DNA of 64,000 nt, from positions 22,663,385 to 22,727,384 of the forward strand of contig CM070594.1 of NCBI GenBank assembly GCA_036346395.1, written 5' to 3'. This stretch comes from Hsuehochloa calcarea (lineage: Eukaryota > Streptophyta > Magnoliopsida > Poales > Poaceae). Under the pieces are notes generated by a model. It did no database searches and was not told where the DNA came from. It worked only from the letters and a program-made list of their open reading frames with translations. This document shows, in pieces, positions 45,991 to 55,363 of this stretch. Positions within the stretch are counted from its first letter, which is position 1. The number at the start of each line of letters is the position of its first letter. Made by a program: the position numbers and the translations under genes.

Positions 45991-45998
45991 GCCACGTG
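45991..45998 (-). promoter_or_regulatory. ABRE / G-box upstream of the LEA gene
   Basis: On the minus strand CACGTGGC, a full ABA-response element with G-box core, 250 bases upstream of the LEA start codon. bZIP factors of the ABF/AREB type bind such sites, which fits ABA-induced LEA expression. Function here is inferred. Confidence 0.6.
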
Positions 45999-45999
45999 T

Positions 46000-47356
46000 A
46001 AAACAGAGGGCCGGAGCCGCACGTCTGGCCGTGGCTGACACGCGGGGCCCGAGCGCCGGGGAGGAGCTTCCTTCCAGCTGGGATCCCGAGTTGGTCGCTG
46101 CGTTTATTCCTTCCCCCGCTTCGTCTGGGGCGGCTGAGTGGAAGGAAGGATCCTTTCTCCGCGTGTGGATCTTCTCTGGACACACCACACGCTTAATTTG
46201 TTGCATTATTGGTTGTGCAGGGTTAATCGGCGAGTCACTATGATTTTCTGCGCAAGATGATTGATATAATATAGTGTGTTGTTGACCTATTCTATTCCGG
46301 GGGAAACATACGTACCAAAGCTGCCTGTAGTTAGCTTCTCTTCTCATCCATCTTTCTCCAGGAATCGAACTTGGCTTTGTTTGCGCAAGCTATGATTTTC
46401 TATTGCTGTCCCAGGCTGGGGGAGGGGGACTGGCAGGGTCAATGATTTTCTTATATCTAATTTTTGCAACTAGCGTTCCATTGTGATCCATATAATTTTT
46501 ATCTATATTTCTACTATTTTTACATAGGTTATTCAACTTCTCTAATAAACAATTCCTGACTCCGTCATTGATTGCTGTGGCCACCGTATAAAGGTTCTAC
46601 GCGCCAACGCGGATCGCATGAAGCCGCGAAAGGGCAACGCCAAACCGGCAGGTCCATTCAATAGCTCGAAAGGTTTCGGTATCGTACTAAAAAATAAAGT
46701 GGCTAGTTGCCAGAGATCACCCGAAAAAAAAGAAGCCTTCGTTCATGGACACCATGCATGAGAGTGGCAAACGACTTTATATATGTGTAGGTAGTTTTGT
46801 TTGATATACGTCATGTTTTTTTGCCGAAAGTAGTAGTTATACGTTGTTTGTGAAATGAAAAGGTGAGTGACTCTGGTGTCATTACTACAATGCGAATGGA
46901 AACCCGTGAATCTGGGACGTACAGCCCCCCACCACCCACACACCCATTTAAACGGCTCAAATGACATACTATACTTATTTAGTGCTTTCTATATACTTAA
47001 ATACCAATTATAATATACTCTAATGTGATTTAATTAAAAAAATTCATTCGAGCCTTTTATTTTTGGCATATACTTTTTTTCATATATAAAACAAGTATAT
47101 ACAAAGATTTCGCTATAAAAAGTGGATTTTGATGAAATTTTTCATGGAATTCACTTTGGAGTATCTTATAATTATTATTAGAGTATATTCAGATTAATAA
47201 AAAGGTATCATCATATGATTTAAGTGGTATATGAGAAGTCAGAGTACGTACTCCTAGGAGTATCATACCACTTCTCTAAAAATATACATGACGGATAGAA
47301 TTATTTGGATGACGTGGCATGCGGTAAGAAGAAGAAAATAGCTTTAATCACTGTTA
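46000..47356. other. LEA upstream region and AT-rich intergenic DNA
   Basis: 46000-46260 is GC-rich promoter-like sequence. 46260-47356 is AT-rich with no supported ORF. 46980-47300 (TATA-rich, ATTATTATTAG) might be an old MITE, but I could not match inverted ends. Confidence 0.4.
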
Positions 47357-47677
47357 GGGTATCTCCAATAGTTAGAGATAACATTGTCTCTAACATAAAC
47401 TATATTATCTTTACAGACAACATCTCCAATATATAGTCTCTAGCATACACATTAACATTTATATTTTATAATTTTCCTTTAAAACGGGTCCACATGTCAA
47501 CTAGAATAGATAAATGTATCATGTCTTCTTTTGTGTTATCATATCTTGTTTCGCGTGCACAATAGTCTCTTTAAGAAGAGACGGCATTTGCTCTCTCTCC
47601 TTCCCCTCTCTTCACGTATGATTTTGTTGACATAGCATAGCTAAGAGACAATAATAAATACACTATTGGAGCTGCCT
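47357..47677. mobile_element. Tourist-like MITE (PIF/Harbinger type), 321 bp
   Basis: Ends GGGTATCTCCAATAGT and, on the minus strand, AGGCAGCTCCAATAGT, imperfect inverted repeats. Flanked by TTA on both sides (47354-47356 and 47678-47680), the duplication of PIF/Harbinger insertions. AT-rich interior, no ORF. Confidence 0.75.
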
Positions 47678-48178
47678 TTAACGGGGACCCATTGTATGTG
47701 TCACGCCACGATGCCACGTGGGAAAGCAAAATCCCTATCCCTGCTTTGATTGAAAGTTGATAAATCTGTCTCGGTATGCACGTAAATGTTGCTTGGAAGA
47801 GAAAATTATGTATTGCGTCATGCTCTGCTCTCAAAAAAATTTCAGGCAAAATTCAAAGAAAGTGACAGCTTAGCATATATCCAGCTCCTTATTGCGCCTA
47901 AAAATGGAGGCCTCTCCACGTTTCCCGGCCATTTTCTTCCGGTCGCGCGCCGACGTGTGCCGTCCCAGCTATGAGCACTCAGCTCCACTTCACGTGCTTG
48001 TGATCCGTCGGATTGAGCGGATCGCGACACAAGGCCTTCACGAGACGACACCCTAGCCACCTCACCCTCTCGCAACGTCCTCGCCCTCGTGCGGCTCCCC
48101 TCCCCTTCGCCCGCGCTGCCACCGCTGTCCCCTCCTCCCCTCCCGTCCTCGCCACCCCTTCTCCCCTTCTCCCACGCC
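47678..48178. other. GC-rich gene-like stretch at an insertion boundary
   Basis: From 47900 the base composition becomes GC-rich with many CCTC/CGCC phrases, like the leader or first exon of a grass gene, but no start codon leads to a long plus-strand frame before the gypsy LTR at 48179. 47710-47720 holds GCCACGTGGG, a G-box. The nature of this stretch is unknown. Confidence 0.35.
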
Positions 48179-49251
48179 TGTAACACCCCGGCCCAACACG
48201 GATCCCAGAATGCCACTAAACTAACCTAGCTACCAATTTTAACAATAACTAACACTGAATTACAGCAAGCATATAAAAAATAAAATTCGTCCATGGGTCA
48301 TAATAACACAACGATAACAATAGAGAAATCATGGATAATTAATTCATAGAAAGTATGCTAAAATAATAAACCAAGATCAACGCAAAACCAAACCAATCAA
48401 GTCTATTTAATGAATAATCAACTTAGGCTAAGTAATAATATCCATTCCTAATTATAACTTATCACGCTAATAAGTTGTCTCATAATCAATAGTTCTTGTA
48501 ATTGAGCGAATGACGTGATTCGAAGTGTGTGCTAGCCCTTCCTATGAGCAATGTCGTTAACAGTTACCTAAAAACAACAATACAGCAAGGGTGAGTCCAC
48601 GACTCAGCAAGCACAATAATAAACAATGAACAATGCTTAATCAACGGTAAATAATATAATTATCAACATCAATTGTTTCTCTTTTTTTATTCTCATACTC
48701 AATCATTCAATTCTCTTTTCATTCTATGCATCCCTATGCTACATGTTCACATGCATTTCTTTCGCGTATACCGGTATAGCGTGAGTGAGTACTCGCGACA
48801 AATGTATTGATATGACAATGGGTATCCTGATCTTTCGATGAGAAGGATAACTCGATTTGGTAGAGACAACTCTCACGATTCGGCTACCAATCATACACGA
48901 ACAATATGCCTGCAATCGCTGAACCAACTCTGTGATTGTTATCAACCTTGCTAGAAGCACATCGACCTGACCACGAAGGTCTATTCCTGCATGCAATCGA
49001 AGAACAAGCAAGAACAAGATAATAACCAATCTGAAATTGTGAATAAAAAATAGTTTTGTATTGATAAGTGGGGTTCCGAAGAACAATGTCATTGTTGTAT
49101 TCGTCGAACAAGAGGACAATGTATAAAGTAGCAAAACTGAACTTCAATCTATCAAAACCCACAAAAACCCGAAGGGTGACGGCCACTATATAAAGGAAGA
49201 GGAGAAGGGAGGTGGCTGGGGGTACTGTTCACATGTGAACAATACCAAACC

Positions 49252-50600
49252 CTAGGTAGTCAACCACCAAATGTGCCATATGGGACTAGTTAGCCCATTC
49301 ATTACATAGCTCATGGGCCAACAATAGGTGACGCAGCACCATGACATGTAGACGTAGTACGACCCAATGAAGGAGAAATAGCTCGACTCGTAGGTGTAGA
49401 AATAGCTCGACCGAATTGGGAAATATGTAACTGAAGTATCCGAAAGTCCAATTGGAGAATATATGGTTAAAGTAGAGGATGCAGTGCAGCGGGTCGAAGT
49501 AGTGGTCGAAGTAGTGATTGCCTCCTTAGGGTTGATGTCCTTATCATCCTCACTTTCTTGAATTTGAGTCATCATCGACTCAATCGTTTTCTCCAAGTCA
49601 TCACTTTCCTGCAAAAGGTTAGTAACAATTGGAGGCAAAGAAACACTCATATCTTCTAATGGACGCAAAGATTCTTTGCAAACCATATTATAGCATTCAT
49701 ATTCATATTTTTTCCAAGTCAATGCAATCAGATTTTGTAGCTAACATAACAGGAGCTTTCAATTTAATTTCACTTGGAGCTATAATCTTATGAACATCTT
49801 TTCTCTTCTCCTGATGTGTTCTCTCAATTCTTTCTAAATCATCCTTTAATATGGCAGTAGGAGACATTGGAAGCAAAGTGATTTTCTTTTCTATATATGT
49901 GAAAGTATAATGATTAGATCTACCATGATGTTCAGTATATCTATCATATTGCCAAGGCCTACCTAATAATAACGAACATGCTTGCATAGGTACAACATCG
50001 TATTTAACATAATCATGACGGGTTTGCTAATGTTTAGTTTCTTGAAAATTTCTTATCCATCAGTCATCTATAATTACACAGTACTAAGTCTAAATTTGCA
50101 CTACCAAGTAATGTGTAATTTTAGCACAGCTCTACTATAACTTTTAGTTCTATTTATTTTTGTATTTTTTTAGTTCACCGGCATTTATTTTTGTCTAGTT
50201 TAGATTTTTTTGTCTCAACACAGAAACTTGTGGTATCCATTGGATCAAAATTATACGGCTAAGAAAGATGACTGATGGATGAAGAAATTTCAGTCACCTG
50301 AAGCATAGACGCTCTCTAATCGTGGTATGATCCAATAAAAGAATGTACGTGCAAAAGCTGAGTCACATTCAACTTATCACAAGAATTCAGTCATTGAATG
50401 TAGTAAGGACGAGGGTGGTGAGTTGTGGTCAAGCCAAGCTTCTCGACCATGTTTGTGCTAGCAATGTTGTTGCAACTTCCACCATAGATGATGACTCTAC
50501 ATGAACGTTCCTTGATAACGAACTTTGATTGAAACAAGGTGTGACATTGATTTTGTTCAGCATGCTCCATTTGAGCACTTAGCACACGTTGGACAACTAG
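49252..50600 (-). pseudogene. Gypsy protease and downstream fragment of element I
   Basis: Pieces on the minus strand: 50585-50391 with CHTLFQSKFVIKERSCRVII followed by YGGSCNNIAST, 49987-49703 with ACSLLLGRPWQYDRYTEHHG, and 49722-49252 (acidic linker). The family signature at the active site is IIDGGSCNN; here the catalytic Asp codon GAT reads TAT (Tyr). The protease would be inactive, and stops separate the pieces. Confidence 0.8.
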
Positions 50601-50749
50601 ACTTTGGTACTTGCCAGATATTTCATGGCCTAATTATTCTTCTTGAAGGTTATCACCTGCATTGTTAGCTGCAACCAAAACATGTTATTCCTCAATATTG
50701 CTAGCTGAAGTGTACTCACAATTATCCTTAATAAGTAAAGCTCGCTAAC

Positions 50750-50805
50750 TTGGACAATCGCGCATCAAGTATCCAAATCCTTTGCAACGGTGACATTGAA
50801 CATCT
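50750..50805 (-). pseudogene. Gag zinc knuckle remnant of element I
   Basis: Minus-strand QCHRCKGFGYLMRDCPS then a stop. Spacing is that of a CCHC knuckle (Cys-x2-Cys-x4-His-x4-Cys), but the zinc-binding His is Tyr. Confidence 0.7.
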
Positions 50806-50934
50806 ATAGATCTCCCTATAGAAGTAACGGAAGAAGCACTTTTTGTAGAGTTGGTGAGTTAGTTGCATACATGTAGGAATTAGTGGGTTGTAGTGGTGCG
50901 AGTTTTGCACATTGATGTTTTGCTGTGTATGGCT

Positions 50935-52328
50935 TATATATAACAAGGTGATGAGCAAGTATGTTGTATTTGATGAGAAATCAATGTTACAACAAAATGA
51001 AGAGGAGGTATCACATAAGATTGGAGGTTCAAATACAGTGCAGGTAGAGTTAGAACATACTTCAAGGACTCACGATTCACACACACTGCATCCAGATTTC
51101 ACTTCAGAGGATTTGTAGAATTTTCAATTGGTAAGAGATAGACAGCGATGCACTAATGTGAAAGCTCCAAAGAGATTCCGGTATGAAGACCAGGTTTCAT
51201 TTGCGCTTCCTGTTAGTATTGATGTTCCAACTAATTTTCAGGAGGCTATTACAAGCTAGGAGAAAGATAGGTGGATGACTGCAATGATAGAAGAATCGGG
51301 CTTGGGAGCTAATTCATATTCCTGGAGATAAGAAAGCCATTGGGTACAAATGGGTCTACAAGAAAAAAATCTGCAGTATCAAAAAAGAAAGGGATAAGTT
51401 CAAGGCTCGATAAGTTGCAAAAGGGTATTCACAAAAGAAGGGGATTGATTATGATGAGGTATTCTCCCCGGTTATGAGGCATACTTCTATCAGGACAGTT
51501 CTTGCATTGGTAGCCAGTTGGGATTTGCACTTGGAACAGATGGATGTGAAAATGGCATTTTTGCATGGTGATCTTGATGAGCAAATCTACATAGAGCAGC
51601 CAGATGTGTTCAATAACTGGAAAATCAGCACCTGGTATGCAAGTTAAAGAAGTCATTATCTGGGTTGAAACAGTCTCCAAGATAGTGGTACAACCGTTTT
51701 GATTCATGCATGTTGCAGATCGGCTGCAGTCGATGTGAGTATGACTGTTGTGTTTATGTTCGATGCCTTGATGATGGTTCATGTATTTTTCTGTGGATGA
51801 TATGCTAATTGCTGCAAAGTACATATGTGATGTGATTAGTTTGAAGGGTATACTAAGTCAGGAATTTGATATGAAAGACTTAGGGGCAGCAAAGAAAATT
51901 TTGGGCATGGAGATACCTAGGGATAGAAACTCGAGGAGACTGTGGTTGTCTCAGCAAGAGTATGTTGAGAAAGTCTTGGAGTGATTTGATATGAGCAAGG
52001 CCAAACCAGTAAGTACTCCATTGGCACAACACTTTAAACTTTCTTCTAAATTTTGTCCTGAATCAGACAAAGAATTTGAAGAGATGGTGAAGGTTCCATA
52101 TGCTAGTGCAGTTAGTTGTTTAATATATGCTATGGTTTGTACAAGGCCTGATTTGGTGCATAGTGTTAGTCAAGTCGGCAAGTTTATTTCAAAACCAAGA
52201 AAGCGATACTGGGAGACAACCAAGTAGATATTCAAGTACTTGAGAGCTACAACAAATCATGGTATTATTTTTTGTGGACAGCAAGATAATCATTTGGTTG
52301 TTGGATATGTGGATTCAGACTATGCTGG
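50935..52328 (+). pseudogene. Copia pol fragment L (RT to RNase H), many stops
   Basis: A different copia lineage from A-C. Plus-strand pieces: HTLHPDFTSEDL; APKRFRYEDQVSFALPVSID (51170); HLEQMDVKMAFLHGDLDEQI with the first catalytic Asp (51535-51590); SVDDMLIAAK at about 51790, where the usual Tyr before the catalytic pair is Ser; EFDMKDLGAAKKILGMEI; YASAVSCLIYAMVCTRPDLV; and GYVDSDYAG at 52300-52325, the start of RNase H, where gypsy G cuts it at 52328. Numerous stops and frameshifts; no LTR seen. Confidence 0.85.
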
Positions 52329-52841
52329 TGTTGACGATCGAGTCGTCGATCTTACGAAATAAAACAAAGGAAAATGACAAAGAGTTCTTGGGAGATGATG
52401 AGACTGCTCTTTATTGCTATGAACTAGATCCCTTACAAGGGGTGCCCTTGACAAGGCAGTGGACTAATCCTAATTACACTCAGCACAGTACTTGCTATGC
52501 TAATTCTTCAAATGAAATCCAATCGTCCGTTGATTTTCCAAATTGGCTTCGATCCCCTTTCAGCCATTCGCGTCCTTCCTTAAATAGTTGTTGAAATGGT
52601 GGTAGTTAATCCTGGTATAGGTGCCTGTTGGGAGCGTCGCGACTGGTCAGAGCGAGGCGCTGGTTGATGAAGTATCAACCGTTTGGTGGTTTAATGTCTG
52701 TGAGACACTAAATTGCATGGTAGTTTATCACTAGTATCTTAGAATCATGAAACATCGCGTGGTATGGAGCCATTACAATATGTGCTCTATTCATCACACG
52801 GTAAATGATATGCTTAGAGCCGAATCAGATATCAGTTCATT

Positions 52842-54721
52842 TGTGGATATCGTGAGGATATGTGCACGATCTCAGGATGATGAGTCAATTGGCAATGGCG
52901 TTGTTGGTTTGCAAAATCTCGCGTTTTCGGGTTTGCTTCATCTTTGTCGGACACAAAGGTCCGACCGGCGTTATGGGCTCGACCCGCCCGTGTGACGGTC
53001 GGACCGGCAGTGGTGACCGGTCGGACCGGCCTGACCTAAAGTTGGATTTTGGGGCTAATCCAAAAATAGGTTGTGTAGGCAAGTGAGGGGAGTCTTCAGG
53101 ATGTGGTCCCATCATTTTTGGAGCTCCCAGTCAAAAGTTCTATTCGTTTGAAAATTCCGAAGGTTTGAATTTTGAGTTGAAATTTTGGCTAAGTCCTTTG
53201 GACCGTCCGACCGCCATTGTGGGAGCGGTCCGATCAAGACGAATCGGTCGGACCGCCCTCGTAAGGCTGTCGGGCCGCAATGGCTTGAAGGTTAGCCAAG
53301 TGTTGCATTGAGTTGGTTTTGATTGTGTTATTATATGAACTTCAATGCTTTATTGTTGTATATTGCATTGCGGAACTGATGTGGGTCAAGTTGTGAAGAA
53401 CTTGTTCCCGGAAACGGTTTGTTTGTCTATTGCTGTGCAGGTGGCTTGCAGGTCAACGACGTCAACGGTGAGTGGATCGACTACGCTTGGAGAGCCGAGG
53501 TCCGTAACGATCATGGATACTGGGTGGTCGTGTGACTCAAGCAGTGCGAATGGGCAAGACGGATCGAACGGGTGGTTCGATACAGCTGGTTGGATCAGGC
53601 GGTGCGGATATCGGTGCGAGTCTCTGGGAGGTTCCGATGGGATTCGGACAAGAGAGGCTTGGCGACGCGATGAGAACCGCTGATCAACCTACACGTGGTG
53701 AAGCAGGCGATTGCTTCAAGAGTTATTTGTGTGTGGGTCCCATGTGTAAGTGACCCCAAAAAGGAAACCCTAGCTCTCTAGTATAAATAGGAAGGGGGGA
53801 GATGGAAAACTAAGCTAAGCATTCATTTTAGCCTCTTCTTCCTTTTCTAGGGTTTGGAGGAGAGGAGAACTAGGGTTTGGAGTGTGCTCCTTGTTGAGCT
53901 CTTGCCCTCCTTGTTGGAGAGGCTTTGTAAGCATCTTGTGTACTCGAACAATCTTGTGATGCTCAATTGAAAGATCGTTTGCTCCCTTTTGTGTTCTTCT
54001 CCCTTTTGGATGATTTTGGTGCTTCCTTGATTCAAAGGTTCATACTTGGTCTCTTGGCCTACTTTATCTTGCTTTGATGTGTGGGATTACTCCTAGAGTC
54101 ATCTAGATCATCAACCCCCCACAAGCAAGTCTTGAATGAAGATTTTCACATTTCTAGGGTTTGTGCACTTCTTTGGTAAAATCTCGAGAGATTGATTCTG
54201 CGAAGTGGATCTGACGGATCGTCGCTAGAAATAGGTCTCTAATATCATTAGGGAGGTGTGCTCGAAATTTGGTCAAGTTTTATTGGTTGAATCAAAAGTT
54301 GGATCAAATTTCATTTTGGATTTGGGTGGAGTTTTTCAAGATCGACTCTACCAACCGACCGTCCTTCAACGGCGGTCCGACCGCTCGCGTTCGATCCATT
54401 GGTTTGCCGGGTCGAATCGTTGCCCACCGGTCCGATGGCCGCTTAGTCACCGGTCGATCATTGGTTGACCGTCGGTCCGACCGCCTGTGGTAGCCGGTCG
54501 GACCGCCAAGATATCCGAAGGAACAAAGTGAGTTCTTTTCTCCGCTTGTGTCGTATGGTTGAGGGGTTTATCAAATCCAACACAAGGCTTCCGTTGTGTG
54601 CTTACTGATCTTCTTAGCTTTCATAGCTAAAGGAGTAAAGTTCGTGTTGGTTTTTGATTTAGGCGAGAAAGTTTTGAAAGCGCCTATTCACCCCCCCCCT
54701 AGTCGCCTTTCGGGTCCTACA
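52842..54721 (+). repeat. Solo LTR F (Sirevirus-like family A/B)
   Basis: Starts TGTGGATATCGTGAGG, ends GGGTCCTACA, 1880 bp, flanked by the duplication TCATT (52837-52841 and 54722-54726), with no internal region: the footprint of unequal recombination between two LTRs. TATA at 53782-53789. Palindrome clusters at 52963-53035 and 53205-53280 (U3) and 54345-54510 (U5). Confidence 0.92.
54345..54510 (+). repeat. U5-side palindrome cluster of solo LTR F
   Basis: Several copies of GGTCCGACCG and variants (CCGGTCCGATGG, CCGGTCGATC, CCGGTCGGACCG) downstream of the TATA box, same place as in A, B, C and E. Confidence 0.8.
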
Positions 54722-54761
54722 TCATTGCATGTACGAGCAATCATCTGGTCGGGGACTAGGT

Positions 54762-54885
54762 ACCACAGAAGTCGTTAGCTTCAGAGGTTATGACTCTTAC
54801 GACCACGGGGGTCGTTAGCCTTAGGCTTTATGACTCGTACGACCACAGGGGTCGTTAGTCTTAGGATTTATGACTCTTATCATAT
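54762..54885. repeat. 40-bp tandem repeat, three copies
   Basis: Unit GTCGTTAGCCTTAGGCTTTA plus TGACTCGTACGACCACAGGG recurs at 54771, 54811 and 54851 with few changes. Lies in the probable U3 of the G LTR, where short tandem repeats often act as enhancers. Confidence 0.85.
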
Positions 54886-55363
54886 GGTCTTTTATTTATG
54901 TATTTAAAGTAGTACATAGAGATTTTAATCCTCGTAAGCTAGCCCCCGAACTTTAAATGAATTGGGCATGTTAATTTTTTTTCCGATGAAGTCATATCAG
55001 GCAGACTCTCATTTAATGTCATGACATTCGAGGTGGTCTATATTCATTTTTAAAGTTTAAGAAACTGCCTTAGAAACTGAAGAGTCTTTTTTGTCCGTTG
55101 AACTTTTGGGTAATTCCCTAGTGCAGTTAGCGAATTACGGCTATAAAATCCCCTCGGTGTAAGACTTTAAGGTTTTTACGCCTCCTGCTTTCCATTTTAA
55201 TCTTCTAAGAGAATGAACTTCTCTAACCCCCTTTCTTTCTTTAATCTGGCCGGTTTCTGTTCTGTGTGGAAAGAAGCTTGAAGCCTTGGAAAAGATTGGG
55301 ATGCTTCCAAATAAGAGTCTGATTTCTTGGAGATCGGCGGCTGGAGAGCACTCTCCGAGCAGC

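Larger units (their letters stand above)
48179..50905 (-). mobile_element. Broken Ty3/gypsy element I
   Basis: Left LTR edge TGTAACACCCCGGCCC at 48179, similar to the H LTR at 6881. Minus-strand gag tail and protease fragments lie at 49252-50805. RT, RNase H and integrase are absent. The LTR probably covers 48179 to about 49240; no clear PPT was found. The right side ends where copia fragment L begins. Confidence 0.65.
52329..54945 (-). repeat. Probable 3' LTR of element G, interrupted by F
   Basis: Two pieces, 52329-52841 and 54722-about 54930, separated by solo LTR F. The terminus TGTTGACG is of LTR type, and GCTAGCCCCCGA at 54931-54942 resembles the polypurine tract complement of Tat elements. 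U3-type tandem repeats occur at 54765-54885. The inner edge (TG on the minus strand) is not clear. Confidence 0.5.

Noticed and set aside
45775..46347. 190-codon minus-strand ORF upstream of the LEA gene
   Set aside because: It overlaps the LEA leader, microsatellites and promoter; composition-driven open frame without motif.
46980..47300. Possible MITE rich in TATA/ATTATT
   Set aside because: No inverted ends or target duplication could be paired by eye.
47842..48216. 124-codon minus-strand ORF with Gly/Arg runs
   Set aside because: It crosses the gypsy LTR edge at 48179 and is explained by GC-rich, low-complexity DNA.
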